Assembly (NCBI GenBank): GCA_003342895.1
Contig: PTFA01000339.1
Location: 716,657-780,656, forward strand
DNA: 64,000 bases
DNA from: Casuarius casuarius
Lineage: Eukaryota; Chordata; Aves; Casuariiformes; Casuariidae
Reading direction: 5' to 3'
Positions 51,101 to 60,616 of the stretch are shown in pieces. Each line of letters begins with the position of its first letter. Within the stretch, counting starts at the first letter, position 1. Below the pieces are notes generated by a model, which was not told the origin of the DNA, ran no database searches, and saw only the letters and a list, made by a program, of their open reading frames with translations. The position numbers were made by a program, and so were the translations under genes.

Positions 51101-53540
51101 CCTGGTGAATGGGAATTCAGACCAGCAAAATGCAAAGGCACAAGTTTCAAAGAATGGGACAAATGGCCGACACTTGTTGCAGATTCTCTGCTGCTGGGTG
51201 TCTACAAATCTGGACTGTGCCTTTCTGGAAGAGCTGTTTCAGCCAATAGAAACGAATTCCTCACCTTTGAGGTAAAAGGATAAGATTTAGTGGCCACACT
51301 ACACAGTCCCATCTGGCTTTGGATGGAGGATTTTTTTTTTCTTGTCCCCTGGGCTCATAAATAGGGAAAGCCCAGACGGTCTGTGTCTTTGCTGTTATTT
51401 CTGCCATAACAGGTCCTCTGCACATGTTGATAATGGCTGCACTAATAGAGGCAGCAAAGAGAGGAAAATGGGCTTGGGCAGGGTTAGAAGAGCTTGGTTC
51501 TAGCTATAGTGCAAAGGGAGTGTCTGGCAAGTCACTATTCCTTATTCCCCCTCTAAACAAACGTTAAGTCTTCCATCAGTTTTTGATAGGATGCCCTTAA
51601 ATTACCAAGTGGTACACATGGAAGGACATAGGAATACTGTGTGTAACAACTTTAAAGTCAGCTCAGGAATTTGAAAAAAACATTATGATAACTACAGCCC
51701 ACAAGTGAGTTTCTGAGTCCCTCGTGTAGGGGATGGAGGAAGGATGCTGGGTCCCCCAGAATGGCTCTGTTGAACACCTCCTAATGCCCACCGATGGCAT
51801 GTGACACTGAATATTGCCCTTAAATTCAAAGAGCATCATGGAAAATTGCTGTGTCCCCTGTAGATTTTCTTTCATGCAATGCTCTCTGCTAGATATGATT
51901 TATTTCTGTCTGATCCAGACAGATTTAAACATTTTTCAAGTGCTCTGTCTGGAGCTCCAGGTCGGCAGCACAGCCACATCATGTTGCAGAAGCACTCACA
52001 GCCTGCAAATGCCAGGGGAAGCCTGGGAGCTGCTCCCACTACCCCAGGCACCTGGCTCATTCCCTCACATGCTCTGCAGTGCCTGTTTTCTTGGCAGCTT
52101 TTTCATAATCTCAGTTATTAGGTTGGACTGTGAGTCCTGATGTCTGAAAAGCAGAGACAAATGCTGGTCTTCAGCCCCTGCTACAGGCCCAGGGAGGAGC
52201 TGATGTCCCATTGGGCCAGTAGCATCTTCAACAACTCTGTCAGCAACCAGTTGAGTTTAGTGTCCTCAGACCAGACCTGGATCAGTTCACTGATCTACTG
52301 GCAGACTTCCTGCATACTCTTTGCCTCTCTCTGTTCTCTGTCCTTACCAGGGATAATGTGACCTGAAGGCAGCACACTTATCAGGCATCTGCAAAACAAT
52401 GCGTGTGCTACCAACACATATCTTGCCCTGCACACTCTGTTGACACAGTTAATTTCAAACTTTTCCCAGGTGGGTGAAGCCTTTTCTATAAGATTCTGAG
52501 ATGTTTCCTAGATCAGGACTTTGGTTATCTCCTCTTAGCTCATGTGGACCAATATGGAGCACACTGCCAGGAGTACATGGCAGTGAGTTAGTTGCCTTGG
52601 CTCTCATGAGAGCGATCCAGACATCTGTGGCTCTGTGCTGGAACAACAGTTCCTTATTAACGTTAAGGGCACCACATAGATCTGAGAAAGATCCAGGTTT
52701 TTTTGAATGTCCTGCCAGAGAAGTGACCCAAGCAGGCTTGCATTACTGACAAGAGGAGGGAGAACACAAGTCACTGTGGCTGAAAAAGGACCATAGCAAA
52801 ATTATGCCCTGGACAGGAAGAGTTGCAACTTGTGCTAAATTCCCTTTGCATTTTTGGAGTTAGAAAAGTCCTAAATGGAAGAAAATCCACTCCTGATCCT
52901 CAGGATTGTTCCTCATAATACATATAAAAGCTCTTTCTCCAGTCATGAATTAGTAGAATTACTAAGTAGCCAACAACACTCCAAGCTAGCAAGTCTTCAA
53001 AAGCATGTTGCTTCTTGCAGGAGCCTGGCACCAAGAAGCACCACACATGGTCTAGCTGGGGTTGGAAATCTAAGCTGAGTTTCAAAGTGCTGATACTTAA
53101 AGAAATAATAAAATTCAGATGCTTGTGTCAAGCAGAGAGGAAAGAGACAAGGTAGACCAGGATATTGGCTGGATGTTAAATGACTTTTAATCACAAAGAG
53201 TAATAAAAAGATAGTCTCCTTACCCCCACCAGCTCTTTTTAGTGATGGAGAATGTGTTGCTGGACATTACAGTACCAAGAGAGGAGGATCTAGAGCAAAC
53301 TGAAAAGCAGGAAATACCAGGGCTGGAAGAAGATGGTTATAAAAGCAATCAGGCTGCCACCAGCAATATTAATTTGTCTGTAACAATGAGCCATTGTGAG
53401 GTGGTACCTGTGTGCAAAGTGGCTGGTAGAATTATCAAGAAGATTGTCAGTGAGATTATAACTGTATGTGGTAAACGATTCAAAATGAGCACTAGTGAAG
53501 AATACTAAAACATCCAGAAAATCCTGAATTAGCACGTTAT
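48186..53540 (-). other. non-coding, no gene recognised
   Basis: It contains two A-rich patches (AATAAA running into A12 at 49652-49666, and an A-rich run at 50103-50130) and an 87-codon frame at 53245-53508. I recognise no known repeat family or gene here. Confidence 0.5.
53245..53508 (+). CDS. uncertain 87-codon open frame with acceptor-like upstream sequence
   Basis: ATG at 53245 opens 87 codons to TAA. The frame is acidic at first (PREEDLEQTEKQEIPGLEED), then carries VCKVAGRIIKKIVSEIITVC and a short basic end. A pyrimidine-rich stretch ending CTCTTTTTAG lies directly before it, resembling a splice acceptor. I recognise no family, and the composition could arise by chance in AT-rich intron. 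It could be an exon of an unannotated transcript antisense to WNT3, or nothing. Confidence 0.12.
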   Translation: MENVLLDITVPREEDLEQTEKQEIPGLEEDGYKSNQAATSNINLSVTMSHCEVVPVCKVAGRIIKKIVSEIITVCGKRFKMSTSEEY

Positions 53541-53650
53541 AAAGCTAGAAGAAGCAATTGGATCATGTAGTCTGACTTTTATAGTGCAACCTGAAAACTT
53601 CCCTAATCCCCTCAGCTTGGGCTCGATGATTTGAGTTTAGCTAAAACAAC
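53541..53650 (-). mobile_element. ancient CR1/L3-type LINE 3' fragment
   Basis: The plus text CTAGAAGAAGCAATTGGATC, ATGTAGTCTGACTTTTATAG and GCTCGATGATTTGAGTTTAG follows, in reverse complement, the tail of old sauropsid CR1 copies (gatcatctagtctgacctcctgtat..gagcccaataacttg). It is heavily diverged but in the correct order over about 100 bp. It is in the same sense as WNT3. Confidence 0.6.
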
Positions 53651-53934
53651 AAATAGGTGATATTTCTCTTGTTAAAAGGTGGATATGGTGTACCTGAGTG
53701 TTTGTAATTTCCTGGGCATGTTTAGTGTATCTGTTAGTCCAGACAGGGGAACACACAGCAGGAGAACTGAGCTCCCTGGATAGGTCGCTATGCAAGGAGC
53801 AGGCACGGGCACAGACCCCTGAGGGGATGCAGATGTCTGCAGGTTGGACAGTTGGAGTCCGTCTGATACACAGGAGGCCAACATCAGAATTTTAACAGAG
53901 AAGATCCAGAGCAGGGAACAACATCCTGGTCCAC

Positions 53935-54210
53935 ACAGAAGTGCTGGCTGGAACAGACCTCTGGAGGCTCCCGTCCAACCTCTGAGAGATTGTCCTGACT
54001 AGAGCAGGGCAATCTTCAACACTAGACCAGCCTGGCCATGGCTTTGATGAGCCAAATTTTGTAAACTTCCAAGGGTGAAGATCACCTATCTGTCCAGATA
54101 CCCATCCAGAGGCTGTACAGCTCCCTGGGCAAGGGATATTTCCTAACGGCCAACTTAAATCTCTTAATAAATGTAAATTTGGTGCCTTTCCTTGTCTTCT
54201 ACTTTTACCA
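53935..54210 (-). mobile_element. CR1 LINE 3' fragment
   Basis: The reverse-complement CR1 tail is visible as AACAGACCTCTGGAGGCTCC and GTCCAACCTC, then TTGTAAACTTCCAAGGGTGA, CAGCTCCCTGGGCAAG and TGCCTTTCCTTGTCTTCT. It is moderately diverged and in the same sense as WNT3. Confidence 0.8.
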
Positions 54211-54756
54211 GTATTGGACATGGTATTTTCAAGGACATCCTAGCTGTCCTTCCATGGATGCTTCCCATGCTTTTAAAGATTTTGAACATGTATTATTACA
54301 GATTTTTCTTGATTAGCCAAAAGTCTTGTCTGAGAGTTCTCTCCTCTCATCCACAGAAGCTTGTAGGACTGCTGAGAAAGCACTTTTGGCTGCTGTTCTC
54401 TAAGGCCACATCCACAGTGCTAAATGCACTTCAAGTGTTTTAGGTTTGTCATATTCCTGCTTATCACAAGCCCTCTCTAAGATGCAGCTGGCCCTGGGGG
54501 TCTCCCCGTGTGGTGGCCCTAACCATGATTAACAATTTGTGTGTGTGTTTTAAAGCAATATGCATTATCAGAGGACCAAGTCCTCTGGGGGCTGACAGGC
54601 CAGAGAGCAGCTTTGAACGAAAGGACTGGGGGATGCTGGTGGGCAATCAGTTGAAAAGGAGTCAGCAGTGTGTCCTTGCAGGGAAGACGACCAACTGCAT
54701 TCTGGGGCTGCATTAGCAAGAGAGTAACTGGGAGGTGGAGGGATGTGATTCTTCCC

Positions 54757-54842
54757 GTCTACTCAGCACTTCTGAGACCACATTTGGAGTCCTGTGTCCA
54801 GTTTGGGTTTTCCCAGGACAAGCAAAACATGGACATAATGGT
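54757..54842 (+). mobile_element. CR1 LINE internal fragment
   Basis: CTACTCAGCACTTCTGAGAC, GGAGTCCTGTGTCCAGTTTG and GGACAAGCAAAACATGGA match, in order, the CR1 segment upstream of the 3' UTR. Both ends are truncated. Confidence 0.75.
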
Positions 54843-55472
54843 GTGTTGATTAGACGGCTAGCATAGGGAACTAACCTCTGGGTGTCCCCATCATGGACAT
54901 CACCATCTAAGCTAATCACTCAGGATCCCTTTTTAATGAATGGAGAAAATGCGGCACTTTTAGAACATGATCTGCTGACCTGTTTTACCTGTTTAGCTCT
55001 GGCTGAGGTGAACTGCAGTCTAGACATGCAGTCTAGACACTTGGCTTTAAATTGTGTCTACCCATCTGGCTCAGATGGCTCTTACCAACTTTTGATTCCC
55101 GGCAGAGCTGGAGAAGGCTGCAAGCACATACCATGAAGGGTGCATTATCTCTTTAAAAGGTAAGGAGGAAAAGCCAACATGCCATTACGAAAGCCACAGA
55201 GATGCTTCTCAAACAAGCTATTGGAGTAACCTGTACCCTACCCATAGTAATGCCCTGTGAAAGCCAGAACCCTGCCCCCTATTTACAGAGCAATTCAGAA
55301 AAATTGTTTTAGAAGCCTTGAATGTCATGGACTATGCTATTCATTTCTCATTGCTCATGGAAAGTTGGATTATAACAGAACTAAGGATGCTCAGTTAACA
55401 GACTCACCCATGGATGAGCTGGATCCCTTTTGGAGAGCTGTGTGTGCAGTTTGACACTGTACCACCACTGTC

Positions 55473-55486
55473 TTTGCATATGCAAA
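55473..55486. promoter_or_regulatory. palindromic octamer (MORE-like POU dimer site)
   Basis: TTTGCATATGCAAA is a perfect 14-bp palindrome containing the core TGCATATGCA of the MORE element (ATGCATATGCAT), which binds POU-factor dimers such as Oct1 and Oct4. It also contains ATGCAAAT on the plus strand. Binding is inferred. Confidence 0.4.
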
Positions 55487-55754
55487 TCTGCAGGTAAATT
55501 GTTTAGGTAAATGATGTATCAGTTGAGCTTCTGGGCAACAAGGAACTTTTCTGGTAAAATGTGAGCACATTCAGAAGCTGAGATGTGGAATGGATGGAAT
55601 AAGAGGAGTCCAGTGGGTGAGGGTTTAGCTTTGCCCTGCAATCCCAGACATATTGAATGGGCAGGTAAGAGAAATAAGGAGTAATGGAATGATCTCCTCA
55701 TTGGCCTGCAAGTGGAGCTGTGGAACATGTGTACAACTAATGAACGAGCAAAGA

Positions 55755-56368
55755 CAGTTTGGAGCCACTAAGATGATTAAGGGACTGGGGCATCTAACAT
55801 ATGAGGAGAGGCTGTGAGAGCTGGGATTGTTCAGCCTGGAACAAGAGCACTGGGATAGACTGCCCATATCCTTGGAAATATTCAAAAGCCACCTGGCCAC
55901 AATCCTGGGCAATCTGCTCTAGCAGATCTTGCTTGAGCAGCGGGGTTGGACTAGATGATCTCCAGAGGTCCCTTCCAACCTCAACCATTTTGTGATTCTG
56001 CGAGCCTCCAGGAGAGAAGGCTTGAGGAATCTTATCAATGTGTATAAATACCTGACGGGGGAGTAAAGAGGATGGAGCCAGACTCTTCTCAGTAGTATCC
56101 AGTGAAAGAACAAGAAGCAATGGGCACAAATTGAAATACAGGAAATTCCACTTTAAAATAAGAAAAAATCCTTTTCCTGTGAGGGTGGTCCAACACTGGG
56201 ACAGGTTGCCCAGAGTCTCTGTCCTTGTAGATATATATTCAAAACCCATCTGGACACAGCCCTGAGCAGCCTTCTCTAATTGACCCTGCTTTGAAGAGGT
56301 GGTTGACTAGATGATCTCCAGTGGTCCCTTCCAATCTTAACCATTCTGTAACTCTGTGATTCTGTGAC
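55755..56368 (+). mobile_element. CR1 LINE, interrupted by a second CR1
   Basis: The left part (55755-55840) runs from CCACTAAGATGATTAAGGG to TTGTTCAGCCTGGA. The right part (from about 56005) resumes at GGAGAGAAGGCTTGAGG and continues with AATGTGTATAAATACCTGA, AATGGGCACAAATTGAAA and ATGATCTCCAGTGGTCCC, ending in octamer repeats ATTCTGTAACTCTGTGATTC. The two parts are contiguous in normal CR1, so this is one element split by the insertion at 55841-56004. It is antisense to WNT3. Confidence 0.88.
55841..56004 (+). mobile_element. short CR1 LINE nested in an older CR1
   Basis: About 160 bp of CR1 3' UTR, with GAGCACTGGGATAGACTGCC, a gap, ATCCTTGGAAATATTCAAAA, then GGACTAGATGATCTCCAGAG and a tail ATTTTGTGATTCTG. 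It lies between the two halves of the host CR1. Host bases near the join look partly duplicated (AGCCTGGA on the left, AGCCTCCA on the right). Confidence 0.85.
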
Positions 56369-56954
56369 CACATATGTAGTCCAGCAGCAATACACCATGG
56401 ATTTACCGCTAAGGCACCAAAAGCATTGTTGTAGGGCTGTTGGGACAGAATTGACTGGTGCATTTCTGGGATTCATCAACTTGTGAGGGGAAGATAGAGA
56501 CACACAGCTGGGAGCTCGGGGAGAAACAGGAATGTACCAAACCATTTGAATGCCCCAAAGACAATGATTCTTGCAGCCCCTTCCACTCACTTGGCCGGAT
56601 GAGCTTTCTTAGATAGCTGGGAGCAGGAATTGTCATATATTATGTTTGTCCAGACCATAACCTTACCTAGAAGTTTACTAAGGCAGGTTTTTCTCCTTAC
56701 CTTCTTTCTTCCCATCTCTACTGAGCAGATTCTCATTTCTCACTTTTCCCCCAGCCTGGTACTGGCAGTAGTGAGATGGGAATTCTCAAGGCAAGCTCCC
56801 AAAGTTACAAAAATCTTTAAACATCATAAGGCTGAACCAAAGTTGGACTAACGCAGACTTCCTAGCCTTGTGCTTTTTTAAACAGCTCTCCTAGAAAGCC
56901 TCTATTTTCCAACTTGGGTGTTGTCACCTGGCTGAAAATCCAACCCTAAAAGCC

Positions 56955-57490
56955 TTCTTCTACCGGGAGAACCTCTCCTCCCACATGTTTTCAGTTCATA
57001 CTCCCCTTTTGCTCAGTCACAGCTTTCTTCCTCCATAAACCTCCTACCCCTGGACTTCCTCCTTCCCTTTAGTCTCTTACTCATCGCATCCCTCATGCCT
57101 CCTACTGTTTTCTTTAACTATCCCTCCTCTCCTCACATCACTTCCGCCTCTACTTTTCTGCTCCCATCAATCCCTTCCCCGCCTCCTCTGACTTTCAGCC
57201 CTATTCTAAGTACTTAAACGTTTCTCTACCTACTTCCTGGCTTTCATGCAGTGATCAGCGATGATGGCCTCTTGCTCTTTGTGTCCTGAGCAGTATCGCC
57301 TACAGCTCCCTACAGAGCTCCCACTGTCTCCTCTCCCCAGCTGTTTCTGTTCTGTCCCGAGGCCCTTGATGTCCTTCATCCTAAGCTATCCTGTCCGTGT
57401 CCTTGAAGGGACAGCCTGGCCCAATGTCCTCTGTTCCTGTCAACCCTCTTTTCTGCAGCCTCCATATTACTTTTTCCCTTGAAGCCTCTT
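56955..57490. repeat. strand-asymmetric pyrimidine-rich region
   Basis: About 530 bp of mostly C and T on the plus strand (purine-rich on the WNT3 strand), with many CCTCC and TTCCCT patches but no exact tandem unit. No coding potential was recognised. Confidence 0.6.
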
Positions 57491-58894
57491 TCTGTACAAT
57501 ACAGACCTCCACATCTGTCACTGCCGGTGACTCCACACTAACACATAGCTGGACACTCTCTGTTTTTGTGGTTCAAAAGGACTGCAAAGGAGGGGGAAAA
57601 AAAACCCCAACCCTCCTTACAGTTGGGTGAATATTGCTTCCTCCCCACACCTGCTTCTGCTTTCTGAGCTGGGCACTTTCTGAGTGAGTCTGAGCTCTGG
57701 CAAAGGACTTTTCCAATCCCAGTGATGGGAAACTCAGCTTTCATATTCTGATTGACCATGGGAAGAGCAGGCAGGCAGCAAGAGACACAATCAGCCCCCA
57801 AAGCTTGTGCAACTTCCTGAGATATTTTCTCAACTGATCTAATCAGCCAGCGTTCACATTTGCAAATGTTTTTTCATATAACCCCACTTACCTGGCTTTG
57901 GTGATGGTGATAGTACTGCCTGCCTGGCCCTAGAAGCGATTTCCTTACTGCAATGTGGGAGCAAGGCACTTCTCGGTGCGGAGGCAAGAGGAGAGGGCAG
58001 TGCAGAGAGGAGTCGCTGCTGTAGCAGGGATGTCTTTGGAGCCTGCTGGTGACATGAGCAATAGCCAGGGAGGAAGCTGGGGCTAGGGCCTGAATGCTCC
58101 TCAGGCTCCATCATGCCTAGTCCAGCTGAGATATTAGGGTCTCAAGTGGCCTTGTGAAGAAGTCCCTCTCCTAGCCTGGCCAACAAAGGAGACTTCAGCA
58201 AATCCTCGCCTGGCTCAGTGTATGGGATTGTCCAGCCAGGGAGCCGGGGAGTGGAGTCAGATCTGAGCCCTCCGCCTGTACTGAGACTGGCTCCCTCTAA
58301 TGTCCGAGGCCCTTTGCCTGAGGAGTCCCTGCAACAAAGGGTTTCATAATAGAGCAAGCAGATCCCTCTAGATTACTGTAATTTGTCTGAACATGGCATT
58401 AAGCAAATGAATCTGCTGTTGCATCCCTTACATTATCTCTCTGCCTACTGTTGTGTGGATTAGTGTTGCTGCAGCAACAGCACTTTTGTAAGATGAGCCC
58501 GTTTTGGGAGAGCTGCTCCAGTTTGGGTGACTCAGGGCTCTGTCATGGGCTTGAAAGTGATTTGGCATCTGCCTCCACCCCTTTGTCTTGGCATCACACA
58601 AGGTTGGGCTCTGACTTATTTGCCAGCAAATGCTGGAAGGATGAGAAAGGGGGCAGGGCCTGGGAGCTGGAGTCTGCTTCCCCTCCTAATGAACGCAGGC
58701 TGAATAAAGTTGCTGTCAAGGGTGTGTGTCCAGGAACTGGGCTCCTTTATGTTTCACGTAGCAGATATAAATGTTATGTTCAGCAATGCCTGGTCAAAGC
58801 AATGTCACTCTCAGTTTAGAAAACACAATCAAGTGATTTGACATGGGAGAGAATCTATTCTGCAGGGACTGTGATAATATTATTCATCCAGGAA

Positions 58895-58927
58895 TTTACA
58901 TAAATGCATATGATTTGCATATGTAAA
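58895..58927. promoter_or_regulatory. octamer site inside an inverted repeat
   Basis: TTTACATA and TATGTAAA form 8-bp inverted arms around a centre that holds ATGCATATGAT and the octamer ATTTGCAT (58913-58920). It is POU-type site architecture. The function is inferred. Confidence 0.35.
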
Positions 58928-59072
58928 TTGGGGCTTCCAGGCTGAGACCACTATAAACAGAGTGAGATTTTCAGCACTGCAGAATCGTCCCTCCAAAGAG
59001 CGAGATGCTGAAATTCGTCTGGAGACTCACTCATTCCAAATCAGCGGGTCCTGGCAGGGCTGGTGGCTGTGG

Positions 59073-59082
59073 ATTTGCATAT
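59073..59082. promoter_or_regulatory. octamer / MORE-core site
   Basis: ATTTGCATAT continues into GCA, giving a second exact TGCATATGCA core within 3.6 kb of the one at 55473-55486. The function is inferred. Confidence 0.35.
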
Positions 59083-60598
59083 GCACTGCACATGACTCTA
59101 GCCACCACATTTGTCGGTGCTATGCTACCTTGTCCATCCCTCCCACTGGTTGCCTGTCTTGCCTGTGAGGCATTCTCAGCAGCGCGAGAGCCCACAACGA
59201 TGCTGTTTTGCCTTCCTTTGCTGCCTCCCTCCCCCAGGCTGGAATTCATGGAGACACATTTCCTACTGGAAGGAGGAAGCAAATGGGACAGTCAGTCCAA
59301 AACAGAGCATTACAGAAACCAAGGGAAGGAAAAGAGACCTTACCACCTGGGCCAGCGGGAGAGCTGGCTAGCTCTGATCTGCCAAGACCTCTCTGCATAC
59401 GTCCATTTGGGAGCCCTGGTGGTGGCTAACCTCAGTAAATGGCTAGCACCAGCCATCTGGAAATCAGTCTCTGCGAAGCACCGACTTTGACATCAAAAAG
59501 CATATTACCAATGCTCAGATACTATAGGCACATCACATTGTGGATGGGGATTACTGCATCCACCCGGCTGTCTCAGTATGGGGTCTGATCTAAGCCAGAT
59601 GCCTGGGTTGTGTCTCCTCAGAGAGTCCTTCATCGTGCCCTGAGACAGGGATTTAAGATAACGGGAGTGATTCTGCTCTTATAAACTGGCTGAGATTAAC
59701 CCAAGAAGGACTTGCCCTGGCCTTGGAAGAGACAGAGAGTGCCATGATCTTGCACTGAGCTTGGGTCTGTCTGTCCTGTACTATGTGGCTGAGATTGAGG
59801 CACCTAGTTTTGTTTCAGCTGGATGAACTGTATCTTAAAGTACTTCATGTCAGCTACAACATGGAAGGATCCAACTGAGCCTTATGAAAACTAGATCTAG
59901 AATTAATCCTGGCAGTTTCTTCTGATGAAAAATTCTACCTCAGCGCTCCTCTTTCCATGGAGAAGACAGCAGCCTTTGGAGAGAGGTGTGCTGGACTCTA
60001 GAAAGATGTGAGACACAACATGCCCTTGAATACTGCAGAAAATATTTAACCAGTTGACACACTGGGTTCCACCTAGCCTGCCTCCTGCCTCCTTGGCAGA
60101 TAAACTCAGATACGTAGGCAAACACCATGAGAAAGAGAGCAAGTGTAAAGGAAGCCTTTGCCCAGTAGATGTGGGTTCCAGCAGTGATGGGTTATGGGAT
60201 TTCCTGAGTTGAAGCTTAGCTCTGGACTATCATTCTCAAGAGCCACTGGTGGAGTGATCATCAGTAATTTTCTCTAAGTCTTTTCTTACCCCATTCGTAG
60301 ACATGGCCTCCACAGCAATTCCTGCGAACAAGATCCATGATCTAATTATGCACTTTTCCCTGATTGCTTTAAACCCTAGGGCTGATAATTTCACAGGTAA
60401 CCTTTGGTTCTTATATCCTGGGAAATAAACTTATTTTCCTAGGCACATTCTTGTCATCATTCACAATCTACAAGGTCTATGTTGTATTCACCCGTAATTG
60501 TCTTTCTCCAAGCCACAAATCTAAGCTAAGTAATCTCTCCTCATGTGCAACCATTTAACACCATTTAATTCTAGTCTCCCTGTTTGCTTGTCTCCTTG

Positions 60599-60616
60599 TT
60601 TTTTTTTTTTTTTTTT
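60599..60616. repeat. T18 homopolymer
   Basis: A simple run of T with no associated LINE or SINE body recognised beside it. Confidence 0.85.

Noticed and set aside
55794..56249. 151-codon minus-strand frame and neighbouring long frames
   Set aside because: They are antisense frames through CR1 3' sequence. CR1 tails are naturally stop-poor in this direction.
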